From positions 1 to 64,000 of the forward strand of contig JAKOGI010000828.1 in assembly GCA_029747015.1 (NCBI GenBank): DNA of 64,000 nt. Direction: 5' to 3'. The stretch's first letter is position 1, and each line of letters starts with the position of its first letter. The stretch is from Carnegiea gigantea (taxonomy: Eukaryota > Streptophyta > Magnoliopsida > Caryophyllales > Cactaceae). The position numbers were made by a program, and so were the translations under genes. Of this stretch, positions 44,545-59,102 are shown one piece after another. The notes under the pieces are model-generated. The model ran no database searches, was not told where the DNA came from, and saw nothing but the letters and a program-made list of their open reading frames with translations.

Positions 44545-46923
44545 TGTGATATGATATGTTGTTAAAAACTTGGTGTTAATGTGACATATTAGATATTGAT
44601 TTTGGATATGAATATAAAATAAGTTTAATTCTTTTTGGTCAATATGCAGACCTATGGGTATGGGTATAGTTTCAAAACACCCAGTAGGTATGTGTATAGC
44701 TATGAATATTGATTTTAAAAACAAGTATGGGTGAGAGTACGACTAAACCCACCTCGTACCCGGTATTGTCAGCATGGTCCCCCATGAAAGAATAGTTTAC
44801 TAATCATATTTACTAAGATTTCTTCGTTTTTTTGGGGGAAAAAAAACCTGATTTGGATCAAAACAAAAAAGATAAGGCTCATCAAGCCACTCAAAGAACA
44901 TGGCAGGGTTGCATACCTAGGAACAAGAATCTAGCACTTGGATATGAACATCATATTTGTTTTTGTTTTTTATTTAGTAAAGAGGTAGAGTAACTAGCTA
45001 GTTTTTATTTGGGAAAAACTATGAAACTCTAGTGGGTGGCCTTCTATTCATAGTGGTTAAAGGAATAAACCATAAGTGTTTCAGATAGAAATTCATGAAA
45101 TTTTGATTTTCTCTTACGAGCCAAAATCCTATTTGATAGTGACATTATTAACTAAATAAGCAAAGGACATCGAAATCATGGTAGATACAAATATGGCATC
45201 GTTCCTATCACAAAAACTGCAGGAGGTCCTAGCCAAGCCCTAGAATGGTGAATTAGTTAGTTTTTAACCTATTCAAGACCAAATGATTCAAGAGTCAACT
45301 AAATTCTACATTTGGCTTTGGGTTGTGTTGTCAACCTAAAGCCCAACTTGAAAGTTTAACTCAAAAGTTTAGTTTTGGCGCCATTTTTTTGGACCCCCAA
45401 GTGTACAAATTGGGCATGAAATATTATCAATGCGCATTCTACAAAAATTAAGACATCATTTTCCGATGTCTACAGTTTGCCCCCAATTTTGACAAGCCTC
45501 ATTAAGATGAAGACTAAAGTAGCCAGTAGGTAACCTTTTGTGCTTCTTATTCAAAGATGTTATTTGGGTTAGACCACTTAAGGACCTAAAACTGGAGGTT
45601 CACCTACTTCCTTACAGCCCGACTATCAAATTTTCATTAGGGCAGAGACGGGTGATGAAATCAATCTGTGGCCTTCTTGAGCTTGGTTGCTTAATAATCA
45701 AAAGCCCATTTGCTCGCTTTTGCTATAACAAGGGCAAGTGATGTCGTTTTTTGAACTTGGCTATTAGGAGTACACCACTTGGATATCCGACAAGTGATGT
45801 AGCTTTCCAAACTTGGGTGTCAGGGGCCCGTTGCTTGATTGTCCACTTTTCTCGGGATAATGACAAGTTGCTGCGGGATCGACAAGTGGTGAATTGTAAT
45901 TGTTTTTTTTCTATCTCTCTTTCACTCATCGCATCAAAATTGTATTTATAATATTGTATTTTAGTGTAAACTTAAATGATACTTAATATAAAATTAACAT
46001 ACCTTGAAGTTGCCATAGAAAGCATTGCATTACAGTATTATTCTATGGTAATTTTTGAACCAGATGGTTTTATCAATTCTTTTGTAGGATTGAATTATAT
46101 TTTGTCAGCTCTTCTATATCATCTTCGCCTTTTACCCCCTTTTTTTTTTAGTGTGAGTCACTTTTCACTTTCATTTCATAAGTTTTTTAAAGTGCGATGA
46201 TTGCATGATAGTGAATTATCTCATCTTATTTTTTTGGTCTATCTAAAGAAATATTAATTCTTGACCATGTAAACCACGACATGTAGCATATAACTTATGA
46301 TATTGATGGATGTGTGTGTTGTTTTGTTTTTCTTTTCATTCATAAGAACACAAAACAAGAAGATTCCTATTATACTAAACCAACATTATATAAAGGCTAA
46401 TTACATTAGGAAACTACAATTATTCTATTTAGAGTGTGTGGGGTATTAGGTATTAGAATTTGAAATGGTGGTTAATTGTTTGAAATAATTAAAACACTAC
46501 TTATTATAAACTTTTAGGTTTGATAGCTTAACTTTTAAAGTAGTTATTGAAGGTTGAGGTAGTTATAAGGTAAAGGTTCACAAATGCTAAGATACTTAAT
46601 GTGTCATGAACCACTACATCATACATGTAATTCCTTGATTTCCTATTTGTGTTTTTACCACCCATCTGTTTGTTCTGCCTCATTTAGAGCTCTTCCTATA
46701 TCTCTTTCACATTTAATTTGATTCTGTATATGAGTCTACTCCTAGATTTTTGACATTATAAATAAATTTTTAGATAAAAAAGCATTAGATGACGGCGAGG
46801 AGTACTATTACTAGAACTTTTGCAATTGTTACTACTACTATTAATAATTAATGATAGTGATGATGATGATGATCATGATGAAGAAGGAATGGATAAAAAG
46901 TACATTAACCAAAATAATGCACA
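44545..46923. other. gene-poor DNA, possible LTR fragment
   Basis: About 44640-44765 continues the GGGTATGGG block of 40418-40490. At about 45470-45495 the - strand reads AAATTGGGGGCAAACTG then TAGACATCGG, resembling a polypurine tract and an LTR start, so an old LTR fragment may lie to its left (45360-45475). Frames at 45538-45741 and 45723-45951 have no recognisable domain. A short GAT trinucleotide run lies near 46857-46882. Nothing else was seen. Confidence 0.4.
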
Positions 46924-47971
46924 TGTTGAAAACTTAGATTACCCTAGAGGCAGGGTGGATAGGGTGATTGCAAAAACTTAAAATCAAAATCAAATGTAAA
47001 TGCGAACATTTAATAGAGAAGATACGCAATGATATTTTAATGAGATTGGGCCTCACTCAGGCTTAGGTTCCCGCCTAGAGTTATCCAACTCTAGGATTTA
47101 GCTCTCTACTTCTTTTATTAAAATGAACTCTCACAATCTCTTAGAGCTACCTCACTCTAGAAATCTCAAGTACTTAAATCATTCTCTTGATTTAAGTATG
47201 GGGGAGTTGTGAATTCACACTAACTCCTACGTTCACTTCTTAATAAAGAATTCCTCAATACACTCATAACTTTTGATCATAATGTAATGCTCACAGTAAA
47301 TTTACAAATGTATAGCTGAATGTTCTTTCAACTTGCTTGGATGCTTGCTCTTCCTCATTTGGCCTCTATTTATAGGCTTCAGTGATTGAGCACCAATTCT
47401 GCCAAGAAAGAAAATTCTGCCCAGAATATCTTGAAATTGCATTTCAGGGCCTTGAAATCTGGTTAGCAGATTCTTTTGATTTGCTTGCAATCTTTGCCAT
47501 GATTTGTGTTGATATAAAGTTGCATAATATCTTTTTCTTGCCATTACAAAATATTATAGATATTCATTCCAGAATCAAGGGATAATATTGGTTAATTTGA
47601 CTCAAATCATATCAGATCATTTTTATATGGCAAGTATCATGGGTTAGAATCATATCTATCATGTGAGGATAAAATCATGACATATCAATTAATTTGATTC
47701 TTCAAAATTTGAAATTCAAATTTTGGATTAGCTAAATAATTTCCTTGACTAACTTCCCAATTAATCAATCAAATAAAATCACACATATCTTCTCCATAAA
47801 CATCCACACGTTTTCCTTAGTATAAATGGGCTGCTTTTTTATACTCATTTCAAATTTGCCAACCATTTAAACGTCAGTAATTGGATTCATTTGATTCATA
47901 ATTAATTTAATCCTTTTTGTCTTTCATTAAAATATCACCCAACTTATTCTAAGGTTAGGAATAACTTAACA
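46924..47971 (-). repeat. left (3') LTR of the SIRE-like element
   Basis: A 1048-bp LTR starting TGTTGAAAACTTAG and ending ATAACTTAACA. Its first 200 bases align with 63768-64000 (shared GATAGGGTGATTGCAAAAAC and AGAGTTATCCAACTCTAGGA words). Confidence 0.85.
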
Positions 47972-49448
47972 ATCTCCCCCTTTTTGATGAAAGACAAAAT
48001 CTAAATTGAAGAATTAAAATGCTTACAATAATCTTACCATTTGGACTGACCAATTCATCTTTCTCCCCCTTTTTGTATTTCATCAACAAGGTATCAGAAG
48101 TAGAAGGTCAAAATAATTACTGCTAGTATGGAAGAACATGGAGATACATACCTTGATCCTTGTATAATACTTCTTCCCTTTGTCATCAATATAAAAAGGG
48201 TTGGTACAATGCCGTAATAGACTAATAGCATGGCTTCCCATTAATATAACATTCATAAATATGAAAATGGAGTTATAGGTCAATAATTCTTTGGAGACAT
48301 TAATGTATTGGAATGTCAATATTTCAAAACTCTTTACATCTCCCCCTTTCAAAAATGACTGAACCATGTGATACTTTATCATATGTAATCAAACTATTTT
48401 CTCCTCCCTTCGATGCAATAACTAGAACATACAAATCAAGGATAGAAGCAAGGGATAAGACACATAAAAGTGCAATAATCTTGGATAAATTACATGTTTC
48501 CTTCCTAAAAATAGTTATTCAGGAAGACACAAAGAGCATATGAATTCTCATAGGCAAAGAATCATATCAGTTTGTCCAAGCATGCATAATAGAGTCAGGG
48601 TCCAGTGTATGAAAAAATATGCTGTATGTATACAAATGTTAGAGCTTCATTTTATTTTTTTTGAAATGGATCATATCAAATAAACATACTTCAAACCAAA
48701 ATCTATTAAAAAAAAATTATGTTCATAACATATTACACGCAATCATGTCCACAAACATATCAATCATATCAATGACAAACATAGAAAATTATTGTGCAAA
48801 ATATGTTGCTATATCTTTAAGACCATGTTCAAAGAGTAATCACTTTAGAATTATTATTATATATTTTTCCCCTTAATAGGCACTTAAAGATTTAAATCCA
48901 ATATGTTAAATTGGTAAAATATCTAAATCTAAAATTGATCCCATGTAATACATGAATGTAATAATATAGAAACCTTGCCAAGAAAACTTTGGGGAAGTCC
49001 ATCTTATCTACACTATAAGAAATGTTGCATCTACCTATGCTTAAATTTACCTCCTTGCACACTTATATCCGTGGCAAGGCACGTTCGCCACGCTTAAGGT
49101 AAACATGCAGAGGATATCAGTGGGAAAAAATTCACCATGCTTAATAAGCGTGGCCGATAGTGCAGTGCCCACACTTATATCCATGGAAGACTATGCCATC
49201 TATCATGCTTATAGGTGTAGGTAGATTCCCCTCGCTTGTATTCGTGGCCAAAGTAACCTTGGATAGAAAAATCATTTTCAAAACTCCCTTGCTTATAAGT
49301 GTGGTATTATGCATTTGATAATTAACTTTCAATGCTTTAAGCAGATAAATAATTTTGGTAGGAAAATTTTTATATAAAAGAAACAAAGTCATTGTATTAA
49401 AACATGCAAATAATTTATATTCACTAACGTGATATACATATACATATA

Positions 49449-49560
<112 letters not shown>

Positions 49561-51111
49561 ATTTGATCATAGTGTAAATGATACGAAAAGTATGAAAACT
49601 TTATAACTATAAACAAATTGTAATAAATTAAGTTCAAAAATAACTAGTGTTTAACCACATAATGAAAAGTACGAAATTGAATTCAACATGCCTGTAAAGT
49701 ATTTACCCACTACATAAAAGGTGAGTTTGTTTGAAAGACACACATATAAGATTGAAGCTAAATAGAATGAATGAGATGGTATAGAACTCCATAATTCCAA
49801 GTGAACACTTCATGAACCCAAAATTTATATCCGATTTTGTGGCATGCTGGCCTTGGTTTCAACCTGAAATCACCAAAGCTAAACGTTAGAGTTAACTATA
49901 ACAAACAACGCTACTAATAAAAAAGGACTTCTAAAAAAATTGTAAAATGTAATATCTATTAGAGTTTATAACTAGGTACTCCCGCTCTACAAATATTATT
50001 ACCTTTAGCTTCGTTTTTTTAGTAAATTATCTTATTTTGAAAAAAATTCGGTAGAGTTCCACCTAAAACTTGGCTATTTTTCTTTTACAATATGTCATGA
50101 ATACAATAAGAAACTATTCACAGTCTCAACGGCCACATAGCAGAGCAAAACAACTCAACAATCCACACGCCTAGAGCATCCAACACAAATCCTACCCAAT
50201 GCTATCATACAAAACACTCAAATCAAACAATTGATGCCCAGGGATGGGGACGAAATAAACTAAGAACGGAGGATGTACTTCAAGTTTGTATGTTGTTAGA
50301 CAATGATCTTAATGATTCAAACACCCCTGCCCACCAGACCAAATGCCATATCTATTAGAAAAGCCAATGCCAAGCTCATAGAATTGAAAATAATCAAAAG
50401 ATATGAAATTATAGGGAAGAAAATGCACGGGAAAGAGGAAAGGGGGTAGATCATATACACCTTGCTGATAATATAGGCCATAGGATTCAAATCGTAACTT
50501 TTATCTACAACTCTATCTTGGAATTCTACTTTAGAATTGCAACAATCCATCAAGGAACTAGGAAAAAGATCAATGCAATTGAAAAGCCAAATATGAAACA
50601 AGAGGAGAACGATCAAACAGTATTAAAATCTCAACAACAATTGGAAAAAGAAGCAATATAAAATAAGAGAGTCTCTTCTTATAAAACCACATGGGCAACT
50701 AACTTTCATAAATGCAGTGAACCAAGCCCCCCAAAAAAAAAAAAAAAACCAACAAACTCTTCTTCAAACCCATGAAATCACTTTATCAGTACTGTTACTA
50801 AATTATTCCGTAAAAATAGTTCTTAGCAATAGAGTAAGTCATAGTGATCAATACACATGCCTACAAGCCATTTTCTTTAGCATGTTCATTCCAAAGAAGT
50901 GTTTGAGTCGAGAAATTATAGTTTGATCCAATGCTCTACCAAGAATGACCTATAACAAAGGTAATTGCTTTTTAGTCAAACAGGCCTCTACCCAAACATA
51001 ACACAAGAGAGATATGGTATTCACTTCAAAAAAAGTAAATCACTTTACAATCAACCAACAAGTGAGGAAAGGGAAAGAGAAACGAAAAGGAAAAAAAAAC
51101 AAACTCACACA

Positions 51112-52113
51112 ACACTTTGATGCACAGCTAAACATTCTGAAGGGCTCATACAAAGCACATTCCTGATTAGATCCTTTGCACTATCAGATATTATAGTCCA
51201 TGGATATGATTCAAAATCAATATCACCCTTCAAAACTGCATCAAATATTCCCTGTTGTGTTTCTCATAAATGACAACAAAAGGCAAACAAGATTAATCTA
51301 ATAACGTCTACGTAGAGAGAGGGGGATACCATAACTCCAACATAAGTACTGCATACCGGCCCAAAATGGTGTTACGCCACTAACCAATATGTATAAAATA
51401 ACCCCGATAGTCTATACATTTACCTTAGGACCATAATGGTTCATAGAAACCTCAAGTGCAACATAATAAGGTCTTCCACCCACTTCTATGAATGTTTGCC
51501 TGCATAGCAAAGACTTCCTTGAATCCAGCATGGTGACTAGTTTTGTTATACCAAAATTATACCGTATTTTAATTTGGGTACAACTAATGTAGGTAAGACA
51601 ATCATTTGAAGAAAATATCAAGCTGCAACATGCCCTTAACTTCTAGCACCTACTACAAGACATCATAGGTATTGAATCATTATGATCATGATGTTATTAA
51701 ATGGCCACCAAATGACATTAGGTTATGCTAATGCATACCTATAAGGCCTCAACTCAAGAAAACTAAGCACATCTGCTGTACTAAAAAATGAGTTAAAGTT
51801 ACAGGCTCAGTAAGGAAAAAGACTGATATGAAATCCAAATCGTGAGTTTGCCACGCACTGCATTGTCCGTTACTAATTAAAAAGTAAAGCAATGAAAGAA
51901 TAGGAAGAAAGAAACTGCTTTGATACCCAATTTGAAGAAGACTGAGAATCCAAAGTCGATAGCTTTGAGAGAGAAATCATCATCCTTATCCACCAACAAG
52001 AAGTTCTTAAGCTTCAGATCTCTGTGCATCACCTCTAGCAAACGACATGTTTCAAGAACCCCAACAATGATCCTAGTGCATTCACCTACCTTCCTCTCAC
52101 TATAATGCCCCAT
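51112..52113 (-). pseudogene. captured calcium-dependent protein kinase (CDPK) fragment
   Basis: Three exon-like blocks in gene order on the - strand. Block 1, 52113-51928: [16 protein letters not shown], then [20 protein letters not shown] and [12 protein letters not shown] (subdomains VIb-VII with HRDLK-x-N and DFG). Block 2, about 51499-51357: GGRPYYVALEV (APE region, Pro lost), HYGPK, then GVILYILVSGVTPFW after a break. Block 3, about 51265-51112: TQQGIFDAVLKGDIDFESYPW and AKDLIRNVL. Splice-like AG/GT sites bound the blocks, so genomic DNA was captured. The N-lobe and the EF-hand calcium domain are absent. It cannot encode an active kinase but could produce antisense or small RNAs against the parent gene. 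Confidence 0.85.
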
Positions 52114-53249
52114 CTGAATGATGCGATCGAATAACTTTCACCACCGGAGGAGGATAAAATTTAGCCAAAAATCTACAATTTTACCGACCAAACAGAACAA
52201 CTTGGACAATTACTCTTACTAAATTTCAATGTTCAAGCCATACAATTCAGAAAGTGAGAGAAAAAGGGGGATGATATGTACTCTAGGTAGAACATCATGC
52301 TGAAATCCTTGCAGTGGGTAGCCAAGAGATGCCAGAATACGATGAAAACTGCCTGAATCAAAGGGGACGATTAAGAAGCAGAGGAAGGGGCGTGAGAGAA
52401 TGAGGCGTACTCTGGGTAGAACCACCACTTTGGATTGTGCAAGGAAGACTAGAACCACCACCATGGAGCTTCCCAGGACAACCAAAAGCACCGGAATCGT
52501 CACCGTCGAGCAACAACACCACCTGAGCAGACCAAATTCTGACTAGGGTTTTCTAAAAAAAGAGAAGACACAAGCGAGAATATGACAGCACTCTAGGCAG
52601 GGAAATCTCAACTGAACTCTCATTCTTTTTCTTTTTTTAAAATTCAATGGTAATTTAATTGGGTGGCTTAACTGGAAGTGTATTTCAAAAAATTTTAAAA
52701 ATGGCTACCACACTTAATATCTGTGCTGAGTGTGTCCTATTAATGAGATACAAGTGTCCACATTTAATATACGTGGACATACCTTAATTAGTTACTACTA
52801 CTCGTATAAGAGTGGTTATGTTTTTCATCACTTATTATGTGCAGGGATAATTCCAGGTGCTCATTTTTACTTATTTTCCCACTGCTTAGCTATGTGTGGC
52901 CAAATAAGAGTGGAAGAATGACCTTTCCTTTTGTAGTGCTCGTAGATGATTAGTATACTTTTTAATTATATTTTGCTACTTAATCGCAAATAGGGTAACA
53001 TAACATTCTTTAATTTCAATGCCCTTGACGGGATTCTTAAATTACAAAGGTTGTTATGTTTATGTGCACTACCTTTTTGTAAGAAAAATATTAAACTTCT
53101 AAATTCTCAATCTCACATCATATAAAAACATATAAGGATTATCACATAGGCCTGTAAACAAGACTTAATTTAGCATATTCCTTTTTTAGAGTGATTAATC
53201 AAATATAATTTATAAAGTTGAAGCACAGCAAATAAAGATACAACATAAT

Positions 53250-54511
53250 TGATCAACTCCACAAGCGCACGGGCAGTCGTAGTATAGATATCCTCAGGGA
53301 CTAATTGTAACTTATTGAGTCTTGCCTATCAGAATATGTTAAGCAAAATTCTGGTTCAAGTAGATTCGATTTAACAATAGCATATAAACTTTGCTAAATC
53401 AACAAGGGAAAAAATGTCTAGGAATTCTCATAGTTGTGAAAAGGAAATTGGATCAAAAATAATGAACATGTGCTTTCTTCTAATTAATTGAATTCAAGGA
53501 ATTGTAATCTTTTCAGAAGCTCAGTCTATTCTTTCGAAATCAACTAAATTTGCCTAAACTAAGCAAAAGTCATTCTTTCAAACTAATTTGCCTTAATTCA
53601 AGTTCAATGTCTTTGATTACTTACTAGCCCTCTTAACATACAAATATCTCTTTCGAGACAAAGTTATGTTAAGTCTAATCAAGCAGTCCAACAACCAAAT
53701 GTCACCTTTCAGTTTTTCACTTGATTGTTTCAATAGTGCAAGCAAATTTCGGCCAAAATCACTCACAACAATCCAAACACTTGACAAAACAAAATCGAAC
53801 CAATCATGAAAATAAGCACAATTGAATAGACTAAAACATGATCCAACAACACTTTCACAAACAACTAAATTCCTAGACTAAAGAAAACTACTCAGACATG
53901 ATAAAAGATTAACAAACTAACCAATGATTGGCAAAATCTGAGCGAAAAGGGGATTGACTGAGATGGTCTTGAACCAAGGGCTTTAAAACTACCTCAAGAA
54001 CAAACTCTCACACTCAAGACTCACACCAATACAATAACCAAACCAAAAACTATCAAATTTGAGAAAGAAACTAAAGCACTAATCTATGCTATTTTATGCT
54101 TTTGCTTTGCTTGGGAATCATTGAGAATGTTGTAAAACGTCATCTTTTATACAGAGGCTCAGTTGATCTCAGCTGCACAGTCGAGGGAAAAAGAAGACGC
54201 AATAGTCACAGGCTCACCATGGACCGTGGTAGACACCACAGGCTGACCGTGGCCTGTGCTGGAACTGGGTTTTTGCTCATTCTTTTGCTCTACGACCGTG
54301 GCATAACATGGATAACCGTGGAGAAGATCAAAATGTAGCTATTCAAGGGAAAATGCTAGGTAAAAAGACTAAAAATCTTGTAAAACACATCAAACAACTA
54401 TACCCAAGCATAAATCGAGAATAGGAGAGTAAATAATAACAATAAGCACATAATTGTCCTAAAACCAACAAAAAATAGCCCTAAAATGATTTATATATTA
54501 AGCACTTATCA
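53250..54511 (-). repeat. 3' LTR of the Athila-like element
   Basis: A 1262-bp LTR from TGATCAACTCC to AGCACTTATCA. The partner is 60922-62170. Differences visible by eye are scattered substitutions and several small indels, so it is an old insertion. Confidence 0.88.
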
Positions 54512-56340
54512 AACTCCCCCACGCTTAAAATGTTGCTTGTCTTCAAGCGATGCAAAGATTAAAAGTATACACAGCCTCCTCAGGATAGATTTAGGTAATA
54601 TTCAAATGGCAAAGCTAATACAAAAGTAGCCTAAAAAGATACAAAAAATCATTAACAAACAGAATAGGGAATGAAATTTTCAAAGACTTTTAATAGACCA
54701 CAATGTCAAACTTGAAAGCAATCTCCCCCAAATTGTCAAATACAGTCATTCAACATATGAAACAAGCGAAACTATTAAGGCCAGTAGAACCTCAATATAG
54801 TTATGTGGCACTAAGCACTCATGTGTTTAAAATGTATATATTTATAAAGGTTCCCTTAAATCTCAACCTTAGACGCAAATCTTACCATAAGCTTGACAAG
54901 ATTCTCAAAATTCACCATCACTAAAAATGCAAACACATTAGACAATCATGAGGACTTTAATAGGGTTGTAATAGGGCTAAGGGTAAAGGTAAGAGGGGAA
55001 CCAATGTTTTTGGAAATGAGGAGCTAGAAGTCAGAGACTAAGAGTTAAACAATTCCAATGCATCATACTACATCTTTTTAAAACCATATCAATTCAGAAT
55101 AGATCCCCAAATGAAGAGAGAAAGAGTCGAAAATAAAAAATAACTTACATTCCCACCAAAGCTAACCGCTTTCTTCTTTTTTTCCGTTCTTTTTTCTTCA
55201 TTTCTTTTTTCACTTTCGAAATTTTTTTTTATGTTTTTTCCTTTTTCCTTTTCGTAAGCACTTATTATTTTTTTCTTTCAAAAAGGATAGCCAAGGGGGA
55301 AACTTATAACGAACTTTAAATTCCAACTCTTCTCCAAACTTTGTACAATAAAACAAGGGATCAATCAATATCTCACAACCCTGCATCAAACAACCAAATT
55401 ACACCAGAAGATATCGTTCCATCTCACTAATGACCAATCAAACTTGATGCAAAAGAATAGAACACTCCTCTAGCCTTTTCTTAAAGGTAAGACAAGTATT
55501 CGGCCATAAGTTATAATAGGAGGTTCAAATCAAGAAAAACGGATACAGGCTCAAAGGGGCTAACAAGTGATATAATACACAACCAGGGTGGCTATTTGCC
55601 TGTGGGGTTCAAATAAATCAAAGAAAAATTGCCTCAATCATATTACCTGAATGCGTATGCGAAATGTGATCTTGAATGAGAATCAAAGCAAGTTCTAGAG
55701 AATTAACATCAAGGAACAGTCATACATGAAGGAAATATGAGACTAATTTCATAAACAGTCTCTATAGGCTCAAAGTCTCACGGGGCTTCTACCAAAGACA
55801 AAGCTAGCTGTAAACACATGCCAAAATCTTGTAAAGACTCATGGGGTAAATCAACTCGCATTCAACAAATGGTCAAAACATGGAATTCATTTTGAAAATG
55901 CATTCGCAAACTTTTATGCACAATTTGGGCAAATCAAAGGATCAAACTAAACCATAGAAAACTACCAAATCTATAGAGATCATCAACGGAGGATTTTTTT
56001 CTTCTCTTTTTTTTTCTTTTTTTTTTTACTTTTCATTTTTTTTTCATTTTCATTGTTTTATGCATGCTCCTACAAACAATGCAAACTAAAATACAAAAGA
56101 AACAAATAAAAGAAAGAAACTAAAATGCAACCTAGAAGAGAACTAAATGCACTACTAAATAAAACTTAATACTAAAAAATCAAAAACTACCAAAACTACT
56201 ACTTAAAACATATACAAAGCACAAACACACCAAATAGAAATAGGCATCAGATGCCAAATATAATGACTAACTCTCCCATGCTTGAATCACACATTACCTT
56301 CAATATGGCACATAATAAAAAGGGAAGGAGAGTAGCATAA
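54512..56340 (-). other. Athila-like element 3' untranslated region
   Basis: No reading frame with a domain. Two pyrimidine-rich tracts on the + strand (about 55170-55290 and 55990-56060, T/C with few purines) are prominent; on the element's own strand they are polypurine. Athila elements have long non-coding 3' regions before the LTR. Confidence 0.6.
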
Positions 56341-56415
56341 AACATGATCAGAGAGGACGAAGTAGCGGAGGATGGGGTGGTCGGCCATAGGAGATATGAC
56401 AATCTCGTTAGGTCT

Positions 56416-57655
56416 CTAGAAATGCCCTATAATCTTGGAAATATTGTGTCTGGGAAGCAAGCAACCCACGAAGCTTATTGTGGCGCTCTTGGACAAAGTC
56501 ACGAAGAGCGGCACTCTCAGAAGCAACAAACTCTGGGAGGGAAACTTACTCCTCTTGGATGGATCTAAGGGTGTCTTGGAGGTCAGAATAGTCAGGTGGG
56601 GGTGGTTAAGAGGAAGAACTACGTATCGCTTGACTAGATCGAGGGACTGGATGATGGGGTGCAGGTCGAACAACCTCCTCATCACTAGGTACCCAATAAA
56701 GGTTACCTTGGTGAAGAAGGGTGATGCGATCAACATTGGGAAGTGGCAAAAGCCGATCCTCGGGTAAATCCAACACAAACGGCCAACCTCAGCTTTACAA
56801 AAGTTCATAATCTCAAAAGCAACTTGATCAAGCCGCTCAGACCCGGAAACTCTATCCTCAGGATTGGGCTCAACTTCCAAAAATTCTAGCAATAGCAGTT
56901 ACAATCCGCCAATGACTATCCTACCTTCAGTGCTAACGGCAGCACTATGCAATTGCCTAGCTAAAAATGAACATGGGTCAAGTTGATCTCCATCGAGCAT
57001 GCAGGGCAAAAAGTACAACTCAGAAAGTCTTAGGACATTCAGACTATCGTCCTGAGCAAATAAAGAACAAGCCAAATACATTGAGCTACTCTAATGCAGG
57101 GGTTCCTAATATGTGTACATTTTGACGAACTAGTACTATACCTAACATTCCCCAAAAGTTCACCCCAAAACGTATTCGGGTTGAATTCGTGAGGGACTTG
57201 ATGGTGCGATGAAAATATTATTGAAGGTACCTAAGTTCAGTTCATACAATTGTCCCTACAAATAAAATGATATATATCCGGCTTGACATTGAGGCCCTCT
57301 AGTGACCTCAACATAGAATGTACTAAGGAATTCTAGGGTCAGGTCTCTGTATGTATGCTCTTTGGGTTCTAAAAAGGTGGCCCATACCACCTCTTGTAAA
57401 CAACCATTTAATATCATCTAAAATTCCCAACCGGGCTAACAAATCCTCATCATAATATCTAGTTGCTACAACTATACGTTCATTCAAACAATTATATCGA
57501 GCAACATGATCACGATGCGTTAAACCAAGGGGGTGAGAAATGTTACCTCTAACATGCGCATTGGTTGATGTTTGGGGTGCCCGTTGAGGTCGAGGTGGTG
57601 CTTGACTTGATGAACCAACTTGCTTGGTGCTTGTTTGTCTCTTGTTTGGTGCCAT
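56416..57655 (-). pseudogene. ATHILA ORF-1 (env-position) protein, broken
   Basis: Frame 57655-57323 starts MAPNKRQTSTKQ and reaches a RYYDEDLLARLGILDDIKWL segment, the N-terminal mark of the Athila ORF found where env would be. After a gap with stops, frames 57081-56899 and 56892-56416, in register, give ELYFLPCML, SFLARQLHSAA, GRIVIGG and VEPNPEDRVSGSERLD, with one stop near 56897. Function of this domain is unknown. It directly follows the protease remnant, so the pol gene has been lost. Confidence 0.75.
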
Positions 57656-57999
57656 TGGTGCAAACTTGAAACAAAAACAAAACTAAAACCAAAAATAAGA
57701 ACTAAAACCTAGAAAATTGAAGAAATTAAACAAAAATATGAAGAATAAGAGAGAGAAAAGGATGGGTATGGTGGATGAGTGAAGGTGAGATGAATTTGAA
57801 GAAAAAGAAGAAGAACGAGAGGGGTTTTATGAAGAAAAAGGGAAGATTGAGTGAAAGGAAAGGGTTTAGTGTGAAAATGATTGAAAATAGAGAAGAAATG
57901 AGGGGAGATTAGAGAGATTTGGTTATGGAGTTTAGAGAGAGAAAATAGCGGTATAGAGAGAGTATGTCAAGAGGTTGAAGAAGATAGGGGGAAAGGGAA

Positions 58000-59102
58000 A
58001 AGGAACCGTAATCAAAAACCTAGACCGCGGCCCGTGTCAGATCACCATGGACCGTGGCAGACACCACAGACCGTCAGTGGTGTCTGCTGACACTTGATTT
58101 TTCTGGTTTTTCTGGGTTGCCACCTCATGGACGTATTTCTGGGGTACTGACCGTGGTGCCAACATTTTATTCATATATATTTTTGTTCCTTTTTATCTTT
58201 TTTTTTTGTTTTTTTCCGCTTATATAACTACAAAAATTAATAAAAATCAAAACTATAGAAATGGAAAAGGAAAGAAAGCTTGGGTTGTCTCCTAAGAAGC
58301 GTTCTTTTAAGGTCAAGAGATTGGCCCTTGTTCTAGGCTTGGTTTAGATCTGCTTTATCGCGAACCATAAAATCAAACTTATTCAGTTGAAGGTACTACC
58401 TTAAAAGTTCTGGCTGTAGGTCCTTCATCTTCATAACTCAGTGCCATAACACGCTATCTGCATATAAAACAAATCACTTTTGTGGCCCATCAGATGGGCT
58501 ATCATCAACTCGTTCAACCCTACATCAAAATCTGCATCAAAACCTTCCACAGGAGGTATAGAGAGAACAGTTTGTGTAAACCTATAGTAATCACTCATTG
58601 AAGACTTATTAGAAATAGGGGCCTCAATCTCGGGCTTGTTAGGTGGTATAGGAGCAGCAAACTCCACCTTAACATACCCTTGTTCGGGGTCCTCATAAGA
58701 AATTCAGTTGGAATCAGGAGGATCTACATAATTTCAGACATCCTCTATATCAATTTTAGGGGAAAGGGGTAATGCATCCAATATAGAAGAATGAGGAGAA
58801 ACCACGTCCTCCTTCTTATGATTAAACACAACAAATCACCCTTCAACCTCGAAAGATATACGACCCTCTCTTACATCAATGTGGCAACCAACTATCACCA
58901 AAATGGGCCGACCTAGGATAATTTGGGCATCGTCGGTTTCAGACATATCAACTATAATAAAGTCCTTCAATAGTCAAGTATCTCCTATATTGACTGGCAC
59001 ATTGTCCAACTTACCTATAGGTTGCGTCACAGAACCATCAGCCAACTATAAGGAAAAGGGTGTGGCCATTAATGGTCCTAGGTGCAGCTTATGAAACAAA
59101 GA
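58000..59102 (-). pseudogene. Athila-like protease/spacer remnant
   Basis: Frame 58667-58431 and neighbouring broken frames are rich in Glu and Pro and show no RT motifs. Sequence near 58870-59100 continues the protease region (hydrophobic, with LPIG-type turns). About 58020-58160 carries CCATGGACCGTGGCAGACAC-type words also found in the LTRs. Confidence 0.45.

Noticed and set aside
52219..52503. 94-codon frame upstream of the captured kinase blocks
   Set aside because: No similarity to the kinase N-lobe was seen; it may be captured UTR or promoter DNA.
56344..56767. Two + strand frames of 74 and 110 codons
   Set aside because: They are antisense to the ATHILA ORF-1 remnant, which has clear family motifs on the - strand.
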